Positions 27,294 to 35,656 of a stretch of DNA of 64,000 bases are shown here, one piece after another. The notes beneath the pieces were generated by a model. It saw only the letters and a program-made list of their open reading frames with translations, did not search any database and was not told the DNA's origin. The stretch covers positions 25,914-89,913 of the forward strand of contig NZ_JAJTTE010000031.1 in the NCBI RefSeq assembly GCF_021343995.1. The letters run 5' to 3'. Source of the DNA: Pseudonocardia terrae. GTDB taxonomy: Bacteria > Actinomycetota > Actinomycetes > Mycobacteriales > Pseudonocardiaceae. Numbering within the stretch: the first letter of the stretch is position 1; every line of letters begins with the position of its first letter. The position numbers and the translations under genes are program-made.

Positions 27294-27628
27294 CTAGGCC
27301 CTCTCGCTGCGTGCGCTTGCGGTCCGCCGGAGCTGCCGAGAACGCGGCGGGCGCTCCGGTCCGGCTGGCTTCGAGTGACTTCGCCTCGCCGGTCGCCGCC
27401 GTTTCTCGTGGGGTCGGCGCGCGTCCCGGGGGTGAAGTTCTCAGCCATTGTAACTGCGCCCCGGCCAGGTGCTCGTCGGTCGAGCCCTCTTCAGAGCACC
27501 CGCATCGGTTCAGAGAGGGCCCGGGCGGGCCGGACGGACGCCCCGCTGCGCCGGGCGGCACCCGGAGGGCCGGGCGGAACCCCTGCCGAACCCCTCGCCG
27601 ACCTGCGGGCTGTGGTCGGATGGGGGAC
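27294..27628. other. sigA-suhB divergent intergenic region
   Basis: A 335-bp divergent promoter region. On the minus strand TACAAT (27452-27447) is a good -10, giving sigA a 5' leader of about 145 nt; no clear -35 is seen 17 bp before it. No convincing plus-strand promoter for suhB was found, and no other gene or repeat. Confidence 0.5.
27447..27452 (-). promoter_or_regulatory. Candidate sigA -10 box
   Basis: TACAAT on the minus strand within GTTACAATGG, the best -10 in the region. The lack of a TTGACA-like -35 would fit a promoter read by an ECF sigma factor or helped by an activator. Inference from sequence only. Confidence 0.45.
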
Positions 27629-28510
27629 ATGGTCCCCAGCAGCCCTCCCGGTACGGCCGGAGTACCCGGCACGGACACGACCACCCTTCCGGACGCCGCG
27701 GAGCTCGCCGAGCTCCGGCGTGTCGCGGAGCAGGTGGCGGGGGAGGCGGCGGCGCACCTGCGCACGCTGCCCGCGCCCCGGGAGACCGGCGCGGTCGACA
27801 CCAAGAGCACACCCACCGACGTCGTCACGGAGTCGGACCAGGCCCTCGAGCGCCTCGTCCGGGACCGCCTGGCGCAGCTGCGGCCGAGCGAGCCGGTGTA
27901 CGGCGAGGAGGCCGCGGGCGACGCCGCGGCCGCGCGCTGGGTCGTCGACCCCATCGACGGCACCGTGAACTACCTCTACGGGATGCCCTGGTACGCCGTC
28001 TCGGTCGCCGCGGTGCGCGACGGGGTGTCGCTGGCGGGGGCGGTCGTCGAGCCGGCGTCGGGGCGGGTGTGGAGCGCGGCGGCCGGGGCCGGCGCCACCT
28101 GCGACGGCGTGCCGCTGGGGGTGACCACGGAGACGGAGCTCTCCCAGGCGCTGGTCGCCTGCGGCTTCTCCTACGACGCGGGCCGCCGCGCCCGTCAGGC
28201 CGCGATGATGGCGGCGGTGCTCCCGCGGGTCCGTGACCTGCGGCGGACCGGGTCGGCGGCGCTGGACCTGTGCGGGCTCGCCGCCGGACAGCTCGACGCC
28301 TACGTCGAGCACGGCATCCACTGGTGGGACTGGGCGGCCGCGGCACTCGTCGCGCGGGAGGCCGGGGCCGTCGTCCAGGTGCGGCCCGCGCCCGGCCGGC
28401 CCCGCACGGACGGCAGGGAACTGGGGGAGGACGTGACGGTCGCCGCCGCGCCCGGGGTCGCGGCGGCCTTCGCGGAGCTCCTGCGCGAGGCGGGTGCGGC
28501 CGAGGTCTGA
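27629..28510 (+). CDS. suhB: Inositol monophosphatase family phosphatase
   Basis: 293 residues from ATG 27629 (GGGGGA just upstream; ATG 27620 also possible). Lithium-sensitive phosphatase motifs: VTESDQALE, YGEEA, WVVDPIDGTVNYLYGMP (metal site DPIDGT) and HWWDWAAAALVAREAGA near the end. Family members hydrolyse inositol-1-phosphate, fructose-1,6-bisphosphate or related phosphates; in actinobacteria the product feeds phosphatidylinositol and mycothiol. Position next to sigA and cei is conserved and matches mycobacterial suhB. Exact substrate not decided by sequence. Confidence 0.9.
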   Translation: MVPSSPPGTAGVPGTDTTTLPDAAELAELRRVAEQVAGEAAAHLRTLPAPRETGAVDTKSTPTDVVTESDQALERLVRDRLAQLRPSEPVYGEEAAGDAAAARWVVDPIDGTVNYLYGMPWYAVSVAAVRDGVSLAGAVVEPASGRVWSAAAGAGATCDGVPLGVTTETELSQALVACGFSYDAGRRARQAAMMAAVLPRVRDLRRTGSAALDLCGLAAGQLDAYVEHGIHWWDWAAAALVAREAGAVVQVRPAPGRPRTDGRELGEDVTVAAAPGVAAAFAELLREAGAAEV

Positions 28511-28534
28511 CCCGGCTGCTCGGGGCGGTCCGTC

Positions 28535-28606
28535 CTGGCCGCTGGGTCCGACGTGGCCGCTCGGCCCGACCTGGCCGCTGGGTCCGACCTGGCCGCACGG
28601 GGCGGC
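28535..28606. repeat. 18-bp tandem repeat, four copies
   Basis: CTGGCCGCTGGGTCCGAC-like units start at 28535, 28553, 28571 and 28589, with a few substitutions. They fill the gap between the convergent suhB and cei genes. On the minus strand each would read VGPSGQ, but no start or coding context supports translation. Confidence 0.8.
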
Positions 28607-28611
28607 CGGCA

Positions 28612-28632
28612 CCGACCGTCCCGGGCGGTCGG
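28612..28632. terminator. Hairpin between suhB and cei
   Basis: CCGACCG (28612-28618) and CGGTCGG (28626-28632) form a 7-bp stem with a 7-nt loop, directly before the cei stop on the other strand. It could serve both convergent genes. Confidence 0.45.
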
Positions 28633-28634
28633 GG

Positions 28635-29276
28635 TCAGCAGCGCGCGGCGTCGCGCGCCTCGGCCAGGACCTGCGGGTCGAGCTGCGGCGTGGCCACCTG
28701 CTGGCCCTCGCCCGTCTCCCCGGAACCCGGGGCGCCCAGCTGCTCCAGCGCGTCGCGCACGGCGCGGACGGGGTTGACGTCGGTGAAGGCAGTGCCGACG
28801 GCGACGTCGACCGAGTCGTCGCCGCGCTCGTCCTGGACCAGCTCGAGGCAGGGGAGGACGAGCTGCAGGGTGGCCGCGGCACCCTGGCCCGACTGCCCGA
28901 ACCGCAGCTGGCCGTGGCAGTCGAGATTGCCGGTCGGGTAGAGCGAGTCGTTGTCCGGCTGGCGGGCTTCGCCGAAGCCGAGGTCGCCGAGTTGCGCGGC
29001 CACCAGGTTGGCCTGGCCGCGCTGGCCGCCGGCGTTGAGCACGGTCGCCCGGACGTTCGCGGGCGGTGTCGGGGCGGCCGAGGCCAGGGCGTCGGCGTCG
29101 AGCACGCTGCCCGCAGACCCCGAGGCCGGCGCGTTGCACGCGGCGAGGCCGGAGTCGGCGGAGGAGTTGACGAACACGATCGTCCAGGTCACCAGGGCCG
29201 CGACGGCGAGCGCGCCGACCGTGATCGCGACCGGCCGGGGCCGGCGCCGCCGGTAGGGACGCAGCCCCGCGCTCAC
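28635..29276 (-). CDS. cei: Envelope integrity protein Cei (LytR_C domain)
   Basis: 213 residues from GTG 29276. A basic cytoplasmic start (GLRPYRRRRPRP) precedes one TM segment (VAITVGALAVAALVTWTIVFV, residues about 15-36); the exported part holds a LytR C-terminal-like domain (RATVLNAGGQRGQANLVAAQ) and a second half with two conserved cysteines. It corresponds in order and size to mycobacterial Cei, needed for cell-envelope integrity. Predicted anchored in the inner membrane with the domain outside. Position between suhB and the DUF4193 gene is conserved. Confidence 0.88.
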   Translation of the reverse strand: MSAGLRPYRRRRPRPVAITVGALAVAALVTWTIVFVNSSADSGLAACNAPASGSAGSVLDADALASAAPTPPANVRATVLNAGGQRGQANLVAAQLGDLGFGEARQPDNDSLYPTGNLDCHGQLRFGQSGQGAAATLQLVLPCLELVQDERGDDSVDVAVGTAFTDVNPVRAVRDALEQLGAPGSGETGEGQQVATPQLDPQVLAEARDAARC

Positions 29277-29603
29277 GCGCCCACCCCAGCCGTAGACACC
29301 CCGTGGATCAGCACGGCGGAACCCTAACGCCCCCGGCGGGCGGCGACGGGTGGACGACACGGGTGGGCCCGATGCCGGGGGCTTGACCGCTCGGCTACCC
29401 TCTGCGCGCCGACGGGGGAGCCACGACGTTTCGCGGGGCCCGGCCGCGGGCCGGGAAGGCGGGTCCGCGCAGGGTCCCGACCGGCCTGCGCTCTTCCGCA
29501 AACGGGTGAGACCGGCGTCACTCCGGCGCCGGGCACAAACGCCCGTGGCCGGGACGTTGTGCAGCGGCACGACCGAAGACGAACAGTACTGAGGGTGGGA
29601 ACG
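29277..29603. other. cei-DUF4193 divergent intergenic region
   Basis: A 327-bp region between divergent genes. For cei, TAGGGT on the minus strand (29326-29321) could be a -10 about 45 bp before the start. No convincing promoter was found for the plus-strand DUF4193 gene, and no RNA gene, repeat or further coding sequence was recognised. Confidence 0.4.
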
Positions 29604-29906
29604 ATGGCTACCGACTACGACGCACCGCGGCGCAACGAGGCCGACGACATGGCGGAGGACTCGCTCGACGAGCTCAAGGCCCGTCGGAACGAGGCGCAGT
29701 CGTCCGCGGTCGACGTCGACGAGTCGGACACGGCGGAGAGCTTCGAGCTCCCGGGGGCGGACCTCTCGGGCGAGGAGCTCACGGTCAAGGTCCTGCCGAA
29801 GCAGGCGGACGAGTTCACCTGTGGCAGCTGCTTCCTGGTGCACCACCGCAGCCGGCTGGCCGAGACCCGCGGCAACCTGTTCATCTGCCGCGACTGCGCG
29901 GCCTGA
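29604..29906 (+). CDS. DUF4193 zinc-ribbon-like protein
   Basis: 100 residues, ATG after GGGTGGGA. The N-terminal half is highly acidic (DEADDMAEDS-like), containing SLDELKARR; the C-terminal half has CGSC and CRDC knuckles spaced 24 residues apart, as in the DUF4193 family, which is restricted to actinobacteria and always found in this neighbourhood. Mycobacterial members of the family are abundant proteins of unknown role. Zinc binding is inferred from the four Cys. A strong terminator follows. Confidence 0.9.
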   Translation: MATDYDAPRRNEADDMAEDSLDELKARRNEAQSSAVDVDESDTAESFELPGADLSGEELTVKVLPKQADEFTCGSCFLVHHRSRLAETRGNLFICRDCAA

Positions 29907-29978
29907 CGGACGGCGCCGCCGGCCCGACCGGAGCGACACGACACACATCCGGCGCACGGATGTGACGCGGACCGACGA

Positions 29979-30008
29979 GGGCGTCCCGGGTGCCCGGGAC
30001 GCCCCTTT
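29979..30008. terminator. Bidirectional intrinsic terminator
   Basis: GGGCGTCCCGGG (29979-29990) and CCCGGGACGCCC (29993-30004) form a 12-bp inverted repeat followed by CTTTC. It separates the convergent DUF4193 and DUF3093 genes and is the best intrinsic terminator in the window. A smaller hairpin, CACATCC/GGATGTG, precedes it at 29944-29964. Confidence 0.85.
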
Positions 30009-30026
30009 CGGCGTTCTCGGGGCCGG

Positions 30027-30515
30027 TCAGGTCCGCGCGGCGCTCAGCGCGGCCACCAGCTCCTCCGGGCGGCGGCTGCTGACCACCCAGTACGGCACCG
30101 GGCTCGCGGGGTCGCGCGTCTCGATCCGCACGACCGAACCGATCCAGCCGCGGTGCAGGACGTAGGCGACGGGGTCCAGCTCGGGGCCCAGCGCCTGCTG
30201 CTTGTCCTTCTTGGACACGATCTGCGTACGGCCGATGTGCTCCAGCGCGATCCGTTCGTCGCCGGCGACCAGCTCGGTGCCGGTCACCCGGACCCGGACG
30301 CTGCCGAGCCGCCACACCACCAGCAGGGCCAGCGGGATCAGCACGACGTAGCCGATCCAGGAGCGCACTCCCGGATAGCCCATGTGGATCTCGGCGCCCA
30401 GCAGCACGGCGACGCCGCCGGCGAACAGGAACCACCAGAGCGGCGTACTCAACCGCTCGTCGAACCCAGGACGGCCGGACGTCGCAGGGCCGGTGCTGGA
30501 CGGGTGCTCACTCAC
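30027..30515 (-). CDS. DUF3093 membrane protein
   Basis: 162 residues, GTG start. Two TM segments lie at residues 24-68 (LWWFLFAGGVAVLLGAEIHM and WIGYVVLIPLALLVVW), followed by a soluble beta-rich part with RVRVTGTELVAGDERI and PYWVVSSRRPEELVAAL. This is the DUF3093 family, conserved next to dut in actinobacteria; function unknown. It is divergent from dut with only 26 bp between starts, so the two share overlapping promoters. Confidence 0.9.
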   Translation of the reverse strand: MSEHPSSTGPATSGRPGFDERLSTPLWWFLFAGGVAVLLGAEIHMGYPGVRSWIGYVVLIPLALLVVWRLGSVRVRVTGTELVAGDERIALEHIGRTQIVSKKDKQQALGPELDPVAYVLHRGWIGSVVRIETRDPASPVPYWVVSSRRPEELVAALSAART

Positions 30516-30541
30516 GACGACCCACTGTAACGTCGCCCGTT

Positions 30542-31054
30542 GTGCCCGGCCCGATCGATGCTCCCCCGCACGAGCCGACGGTCACGCCGCTCGTCGACGT
30601 GCTGCTGACCCGCCTCGACCCCGAGATGCCCCTGCCCGCGTACGCCCGGCCCGGCGACGCGGGGGCGGACCTCGCGACCACGTCCGACCTCGTCCTCGCC
30701 CCCGGCGAGCGCGCCGTCGTCGGGACGGGGGTCGCGATCGCGCTGCCCATGGGCTACGCCGGCTTCGTGCACCCGCGCTCCGGGCTGGCCGCCCGCGCGG
30801 GGCTGTCGGTCGTCAACGCGCCGGGCACGATCGACGCCGGATACCGCGGTGAGATCAAGGTGTGTCTGATCAATCACGACCCTCGCGAGGAGATCTCGCT
30901 GCGCAGGGGTGACCGGATCGCCCAGTTGGTCGTTCAGAAGGTGGAGTACGCGCGCTTCGTCGAGGTGTCCGAGCTCCCGGCCTCCGACCGGGGACCGGGC
31001 GGCCACGGCTCGACGGGCGGGCACGACCGGCTGGCAGGAGGGGACGGACCGTGA
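30542..31054 (+). CDS. dut: dUTP diphosphatase
   Basis: 170 residues from GTG 30542. The five dUTPase motifs are present: GDAGADLAT, HPRSGLAARAG, NAPGTIDAGYRGEIKV, RRGDRIAQLVV and the C-terminal P-loop-like RGPGGHGSTGG. The trimeric enzyme converts dUTP to dUMP and pyrophosphate, keeping uracil out of DNA. TGTAAC lies at -15 to -10 relative to the GTG, so the message may be leaderless. The stop overlaps the start of the DUF3710 gene (GTGA), linking their translation. Confidence 0.96.
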   Translation: MPGPIDAPPHEPTVTPLVDVLLTRLDPEMPLPAYARPGDAGADLATTSDLVLAPGERAVVGTGVAIALPMGYAGFVHPRSGLAARAGLSVVNAPGTIDAGYRGEIKVCLINHDPREEISLRRGDRIAQLVVQKVEYARFVEVSELPASDRGPGGHGSTGGHDRLAGGDGP

Positions 31055-34000
31055 GCGTCCGCTACGGCGAGGACCTCGAGGACCTGGAGGCCGACGGCTC
31101 GGTGGAACCCGGGTTCTACGGCGAGTACGACGGTGAGTTCGACGAGGAGTACGACAGCGACTACGACGGGCCGGACTTCGGCCCGTTCGACGTGGCCAAG
31201 CTCGATCCCGAGATGACCGACGCGCTCACGCGGATGGACTTCGGCGCCGTGCAGGTGCCGATCCCGCCGCAGGGCAGCGTCGTCGAGCCGGAGGACGGCG
31301 CGCGGCTGTCCGCGGTGCACATTTCGATGCCGGGTGGTGGGCGGCTGTCGCTGTCCGCCCTCGCCGCGCCCCGCTCCGGCGGGCTGTGGAAGGACCTCTG
31401 CGAAGAGATCGCGGAGTCGCTGCGCGAGGGCGGCGCGACCGTGCGCTCCTACACCGGCGAGTGGGGCCGGGAGCTGCGCGCGACCACGCAGATCGCCTCC
31501 TCGGTGTTCGTGGGCATCGACGGCGAGCGCTGGATGGTCTACGGCGTCGCGGCGGGCCCGGAGGAGCAGGCGGAGCGGCTCGACGCCGAGATGCGGCGGA
31601 TGCTGCGCGGCACGATCGTGGTGCGCGGCAAGTCGCCGTACCCGCCGCGGACGGTGCTGCCCCTGACGCTCCCGTCGGCGGTCGACGAGGCCCCCGATCC
31701 CGACGCCGAGGCCCCGCAGCCCAAGGCCACGCTCACCCTGCGGACCCGCTCGGTCACCCCCACCGGGGAGGCGGGGGAGTCGGTCGGAGCGGAGCCCGAC
31801 CCTGCGACCGCTTCGGCTCCTGCCGGGGCCGGGCAGGTCGGCGCTCCGGGCGGCGCCCGGCCCATGGCGCCGGCGGCCTCGGCGGGGGCGCAGGGCGCGC
31901 CCGCTGCCGATGGGCCTGGTGTTGGTGGGCCTGGTCCTGGTGGGCCTGGTGTTGGTGGGCCTGGTCACGGTGCAGCCGGTGCCGGCGGGCCTGGTCTCGG
32001 TGGGCCTGGTTTCGGTGGACCTGGTCTCGGTGGGCCGGGCGTCGGTGGACCCGGTGGTACCGGTGCGGCGGGTGCGCCGCAGCCCGGCGTGCGGGGTCCG
32101 CAGCCCGGTGGTCCGGAGTTCGGTGGTCCGGAGTTCGGCGGCCCCGCGGGCGGTGGGCCCGGGAGCGGTCGCTTCGGTATGCCCGGGGGTGGCTTCGGTG
32201 GACCCGGGACGGATGGTCGCGGCTTCGGCGGTCCCGGCGTGGATGGTCCCGGCGTGGGTGGACCTGGCTTCGGTGGGCACGGCCCGGGCGGGCCTGGCGC
32301 GGGTGGACCCGGCTTCGGTGGGCACGGCTTCGGTGCGCCCTCGGCCGATGGCCCGGGAGCGGGCGGTCCGGTCGGCCCCGCGGGCGGTGGCCCGGCTGCT
32401 GGCGGGCCCACCTTCGGCGGCCCGGTGCTCGGCGGTCCTGGTGGCCACGGAACCGGTGGCCCCATAGCAGGTGGCCAGGCGTCGGGCGGCTTCGGCGGCC
32501 CGGGCACGGGTGCCGCGGCGTTCGGTGGCCCGGGCACGGGCGCCGCGGCGTTCGGCGGCCCGGCGGGCCCCGCGCCGTTCGGCGGCCCGGCCGGCCCGGG
32601 CGGGCGCGCGCCCGCCCCTGGTGCCGGCGGGCCCGGCACGTTCGGCGGCCCGAGCGGCCGGTACGGCGTCCCCGGTGGAGCGGTGCCCGGTGGGGGCTTC
32701 GGGCCCGGTGGCGGCTTCGGGCCCGGGGCCGAGCCGGGCGGCGCGCCCGGTGCTCCGGGTGGTGCTCCCGCGACCGGCTGGTCCGGCGCGTACGGCCCCG
32801 GTACCGGCAGCTCCTTCGCGATCGATTCGCCGTCCGCACCCGACGGCGCGGGCCGCCAGCCCGGAGAGTCGGGCGAGCGGGGCTCCCAGGGTGCCGGCCC
32901 GGACCCGCTCTTCGGTGGCCCCGCCGCGCCCTCGACGGGTGCGTACGCGGGCCCGGGCGGGTTCGCACCGGGTGGTGCCCCGTCGCCCACGGACGCCGCG
33001 GGCGCAGGCCGGGGCGGCCCGGCGAGCGCCGGCGAGACACGGGCCCTGCCCATCGTCGGAACGGGCGCGGCCGGAGCCGAGCCGCGGGCCGACCATGCCG
33101 TCGACGCCGCTTCCCCGTCCGCTCCGCGGTCCGCCCCGCACGGCGGTGGTTGGGCGACAGCGGAATACCGACCCGACTGGTCCGACGAGGAGCCGGCCGA
33201 TCGTGGGCCGAAATCGGCGCCGCGTGCGTCGACCGGCGGTGCACGCCACGCGGAGCCGCGGGCCGACCAGGCAAGTGGTACGTGGGCGACCGGCGGCCGC
33301 AGCGCAGACCCGGCGCCCTCGGGCTGGGCCGACCGGCAGAACGGCTGGGCGACCGGGTCGGCGGAATCGGCCCGTCCCGGACCCGACCCGCAGTTCCCGG
33401 GACCGGATGCACCGCGTCCGGCCTGGGCCTCCGAGCAGCCGAGCGGCGGCTGGGCGGACGCCGCCGGGCAGCCGGCCGGGACGCCGGAGCAGCAGGGCGG
33501 TCACGGATCCCGGGAGGACCTGTACGGGGCGCCGCACGGCGGTCCCACCGCCGACGGCCGGCCGGACGGCTGGACGCCGACCGTGCACCAGCCGCCCGGT
33601 CCGGGCTACGAGACCGTCGACCGCGACTCGGGCCGGCTGCCGCAGTACGGGTACACCGCGTCGGGCTGGTCGGCGCACAGTGGCGGTCGCCAGATGACCG
33701 GGTTCGCTGGGGTCCGCACGGGCCCCGGGTCGCCGGCCGACGTCCCGACCAGCCTGTTCGACGCGCTCATGGCCGAGTCGTCCGACCGCGCCGCGGAGCA
33801 CGGTTCCGCCCCCCGCAACGGCTCGCCCGACGGACACGGCCCGGTCAACGGCCAGGGCCCGCTCAACGGACACGCCGTCCACGGGAGCGTGAACGGTCAC
33901 GGCGGTCCGAACGGCTCGGGCGGCTCCAGTGGCAGGGGTGGCTCCAACGGCTGGGGTGGCCCGAACGGTCACGGCCCCGGCAGGCCGAACGGCTTCGGCG

Positions 34001-34518
34001 CCCCCGGTGTCGGTGGCTCCAACGGCTACGGCGCTCCGAATGGCTACGGCGCTACCAACGACCACGGGGGCCCCAATGGCCACGGCGCCCCTACCGGTCA
34101 CGGTGCCCCCAATGGTCAGGGCGCCCCCAACGGTCACGGCGCTCCGGACGGGCACGGCGCTCCGGACGGCTACGGCCGCCCGAACGGCCAGAACGGCTAC
34201 GGCGGCCCGAACAGCCAGAACGGTTACGCCGGCCCGAACGGCCAGAACGGGCATGGCGTGCCTAACGGCCAGAACGATTACGGCGGCGCGACCGGCCGAA
34301 GCGGGTACGCCGGCCCGAACAGCCCCGGCGGCTACGGCGGCCCGAACGGCGATGGCGCGCCCGAGCCCGGCACGACTCCCGGACAGGGCGAGCCCGGTCC
34401 CGGTGGATACCGCCGCCACCGCGAGGGGTCGAGCGCCCGGCCGGCGCTGTCGTTCCTCGACGGCGACCCGCTGAACGGCGGCGACCCCGACCGCGGCCGC
34501 CACCGCCGGCCCGAGTAG
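31051..34518 (+). CDS. DUF3710 protein with giant glycine-rich tail
   Basis: 1,155 residues; GTG 31051 overlaps the dut stop. Residues 1-230 are a normal DUF3710 domain: acidic start, FGPFDVAKLDPEMTDALTRM, GSVVEPEDG, LWKDLCEEIAESLREGG, ERWMVYGVAAGPEEQAERLD. Family members normally end around residue 250. Here about 870 more residues follow in the same frame: collagen-like GPGxGGPG repeats (about 285-590), a mixed Gly/Pro/Ala region with Trp-containing WATG/GWAD motifs (600-870), and (N/D)GxGxP repeats (925-1110), ending in a charged tail RRHREGSSARPALSF. The tail has no TM segment and should be disordered. DUF3710 function is unknown; the tail is exceptional. Confidence 0.88.
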   Translation: MSVRYGEDLEDLEADGSVEPGFYGEYDGEFDEEYDSDYDGPDFGPFDVAKLDPEMTDALTRMDFGAVQVPIPPQGSVVEPEDGARLSAVHISMPGGGRLSLSALAAPRSGGLWKDLCEEIAESLREGGATVRSYTGEWGRELRATTQIASSVFVGIDGERWMVYGVAAGPEEQAERLDAEMRRMLRGTIVVRGKSPYPPRTVLPLTLPSAVDEAPDPDAEAPQPKATLTLRTRSVTPTGEAGESVGAEPDPATASAPAGAGQVGAPGGARPMAPAASAGAQGAPAADGPGVGGPGPGGPGVGGPGHGAAGAGGPGLGGPGFGGPGLGGPGVGGPGGTGAAGAPQPGVRGPQPGGPEFGGPEFGGPAGGGPGSGRFGMPGGGFGGPGTDGRGFGGPGVDGPGVGGPGFGGHGPGGPGAGGPGFGGHGFGAPSADGPGAGGPVGPAGGGPAAGGPTFGGPVLGGPGGHGTGGPIAGGQASGGFGGPGTGAAAFGGPGTGAAAFGGPAGPAPFGGPAGPGGRAPAPGAGGPGTFGGPSGRYGVPGGAVPGGGFGPGGGFGPGAEPGGAPGAPGGAPATGWSGAYGPGTGSSFAIDSPSAPDGAGRQPGESGERGSQGAGPDPLFGGPAAPSTGAYAGPGGFAPGGAPSPTDAAGAGRGGPASAGETRALPIVGTGAAGAEPRADHAVDAASPSAPRSAPHGGGWATAEYRPDWSDEEPADRGPKSAPRASTGGARHAEPRADQASGTWATGGRSADPAPSGWADRQNGWATGSAESARPGPDPQFPGPDAPRPAWASEQPSGGWADAAGQPAGTPEQQGGHGSREDLYGAPHGGPTADGRPDGWTPTVHQPPGPGYETVDRDSGRLPQYGYTASGWSAHSGGRQMTGFAGVRTGPGSPADVPTSLFDALMAESSDRAAEHGSAPRNGSPDGHGPVNGQGPLNGHAVHGSVNGHGGPNGSGGSSGRGGSNGWGGPNGHGPGRPNGFGAPGVGGSNGYGAPNGYGATNDHGGPNGHGAPTGHGAPNGQGAPNGHGAPDGHGAPDGYGRPNGQNGYGGPNSQNGYAGPNGQNGHGVPNGQNDYGGATGRSGYAGPNSPGGYGGPNGDGAPEPGTTPGQGEPGPGGYRRHREGSSARPALSFLDGDPLNGGDPDRGRHRRPE
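31909..32360 (+). repeat. Collagen-like GPG repeat tract within DUF3710 gene
   Basis: A run of 9-bp units of the form GGTGGGCCT / GGCCCNGGT, encoding G-x-G-G-P steps. GGT and CCT codons dominate at 31909-32030, unlike the GC-ending codons elsewhere, indicating expansion by duplication or slippage. The tract degenerates gradually downstream. Confidence 0.85.
33826..34370 (+). repeat. Asn-Gly repeat tract within DUF3710 gene
   Basis: Units of 12-24 bp encode NGHGAP, NGQGAP, NGQNGYGGP and similar steps, with strong similarity between neighbours (for example five GGTCACGGCGCTCC-like blocks at 34070-34170). It is distinct in composition from the earlier GPG tract, so the tail grew in at least two separate expansions. 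Confidence 0.8.
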
Positions 34519-34561
34519 GCCGCACCGGTCCGCCACAGCCGTGGCGACCGGCCGGCTCACG

Positions 34562-34612
34562 ACCGAGGAGCGCGGCACACCCCGTCGACGGGATGTGCCG
34601 CGCTCCCTCGGT
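34562..34612 (+). terminator. Terminator after the DUF3710 gene
   Basis: ACCGAG-GAGCGCGGCACA (34562-34579) pairs with TGTGCCGCGCTC-C-CTCGGT (34594-34612) over 18 bp with one bulge, and the loop contains a further CCCGTCGACGGG palindrome. It lies 44 bp after the DUF3710 stop. Confidence 0.75.
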
Positions 34613-35275
34613 TGTGCGACCCGCGCGTCCGACACCGCTCCGGGGGCCGGGCCGCCGCTTCCGCCCGACGCTGCTCCGGCCCCTCGACGCCACTTCCGCC
34701 CCGGCGCCCCTCCGCCTCGGCGCCCCTCCGCCTCGACGCCCCTCCCGCGCGCCCGAGTCCGCTCCGCTTCCCTCTCCCCTCACGAGCGGGAACGACCCCG
34801 GTGCACGGAGGGACCCCGGCACCAGCGAACCCCGCTGCCGCATCCACGAGCTCGCCCGCACCCACGCCCCGCTCCCCGCACACCGCAGAGCATGTGTGCG
34901 AAGTGCCGATGAGCTGTGCGGAGGCGAAGCCCCACCGGGCGGACCCCGAAAATGGGGCGGCGGTATCTCGGCCACCGGCACGCCGAACGGCATGCGAGCA
35001 GCGTCACGACCACCCGCCGAGACGCCGAACGGGACCCCGGTCCCAGAATCCGGGCAGATCGGCAGGATCCGGGTGTGGAAGGGGGCTTCACCCGTCCGGG
35101 CGGCTGCGTGTCGGCGCGGTGATCGCGCCGCTCACCGACGGAGAAGATCGGGACCGCCCCCGGGCGCATGAACCCGCTCGTCCGGGGCACACTTCCGGTT
35201 TCCCCCGCGTTACCCTTGCACGGGCAGCGGCCGGATCAGCAGAGACGGCCCGCGCCCGAGCAGCCGAGGAGAGAG
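34613..35275. other. Non-coding gap before the OB-fold gene
   Basis: About 660 bp without a recognisable gene. A 16-bp tandem repeat (CGCCCCTCCGCCTCGG at 34705, 34721 and, degenerate, 34737) is present. Frames open on both strands give only low-complexity Pro/Arg text. TACCCT near 35211 might be a -10 for the downstream gene. In mycobacteria another conserved gene lies in this position; nothing like it is seen here. Confidence 0.5.
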
Positions 35276-35656
35276 ATGGGCAGCACGGACGGTGGGGCGT
35301 TCCGCCGCATGCTTCGCAAGCTCACCAGCGACGTCGACGTCCTGGACGCGGACGACCTGTCCGAGGATTCCGAGCGTTCCGGCGCGCAGCGCGCGAGCGA
35401 GTGTGCGTGCGGCCAGGAGGTGACCATGCTGGGTCGTCTCAGGAGTGTGGAGTTCTGCCCCGAGGACGACAGCAGCGCGCAGCTCCAGGCGGAGCTGTAC
35501 GACGGCACCGAGGGAGTGACGCTGGTCTGGATGGGTCGACGCCGGATCCCGGGCATCGAGCCCGGCCGGACGATGCGGGTGCGCGGCAGGATCTCGGTCC
35601 GCGACGGGCGGAAGGTCCTGTACAACCCGTACTACGAGATCTGCCAGGCCCAGTGA
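35276..35656 (+). CDS. OB-fold nucleic-acid-binding protein
   Basis: 126 residues, ATG preceded by GAGGAGAGAG. An N-terminal helix FRRMLRKLTSDVDVLDADDL is followed by an OB fold: VTMLGRLRSVEFCPEDDSSAQLQAELYDG, VTLVWMGRRRIPGIEPGRTMRVRGRI and NPYYEI. It matches the small OB-fold (tRNA-anticodon-type) protein conserved between the DUF3710 and DUF3159 genes in mycobacteria. Binding of single-stranded nucleic acid is inferred. Its TGA overlaps the next GTG, so it is coupled to the DUF3159 gene. Confidence 0.9.
   Translation: MGSTDGGAFRRMLRKLTSDVDVLDADDLSEDSERSGAQRASECACGQEVTMLGRLRSVEFCPEDDSSAQLQAELYDGTEGVTLVWMGRRRIPGIEPGRTMRVRGRISVRDGRKVLYNPYYEICQAQ

Noticed and set aside
30934..34635. 1,233-codon frame antisense to the DUF3710 gene
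   Set aside because: It mirrors the Gly/Pro repeats as Thr/Arg repeats, has no ribosome binding site and no recognisable domain.
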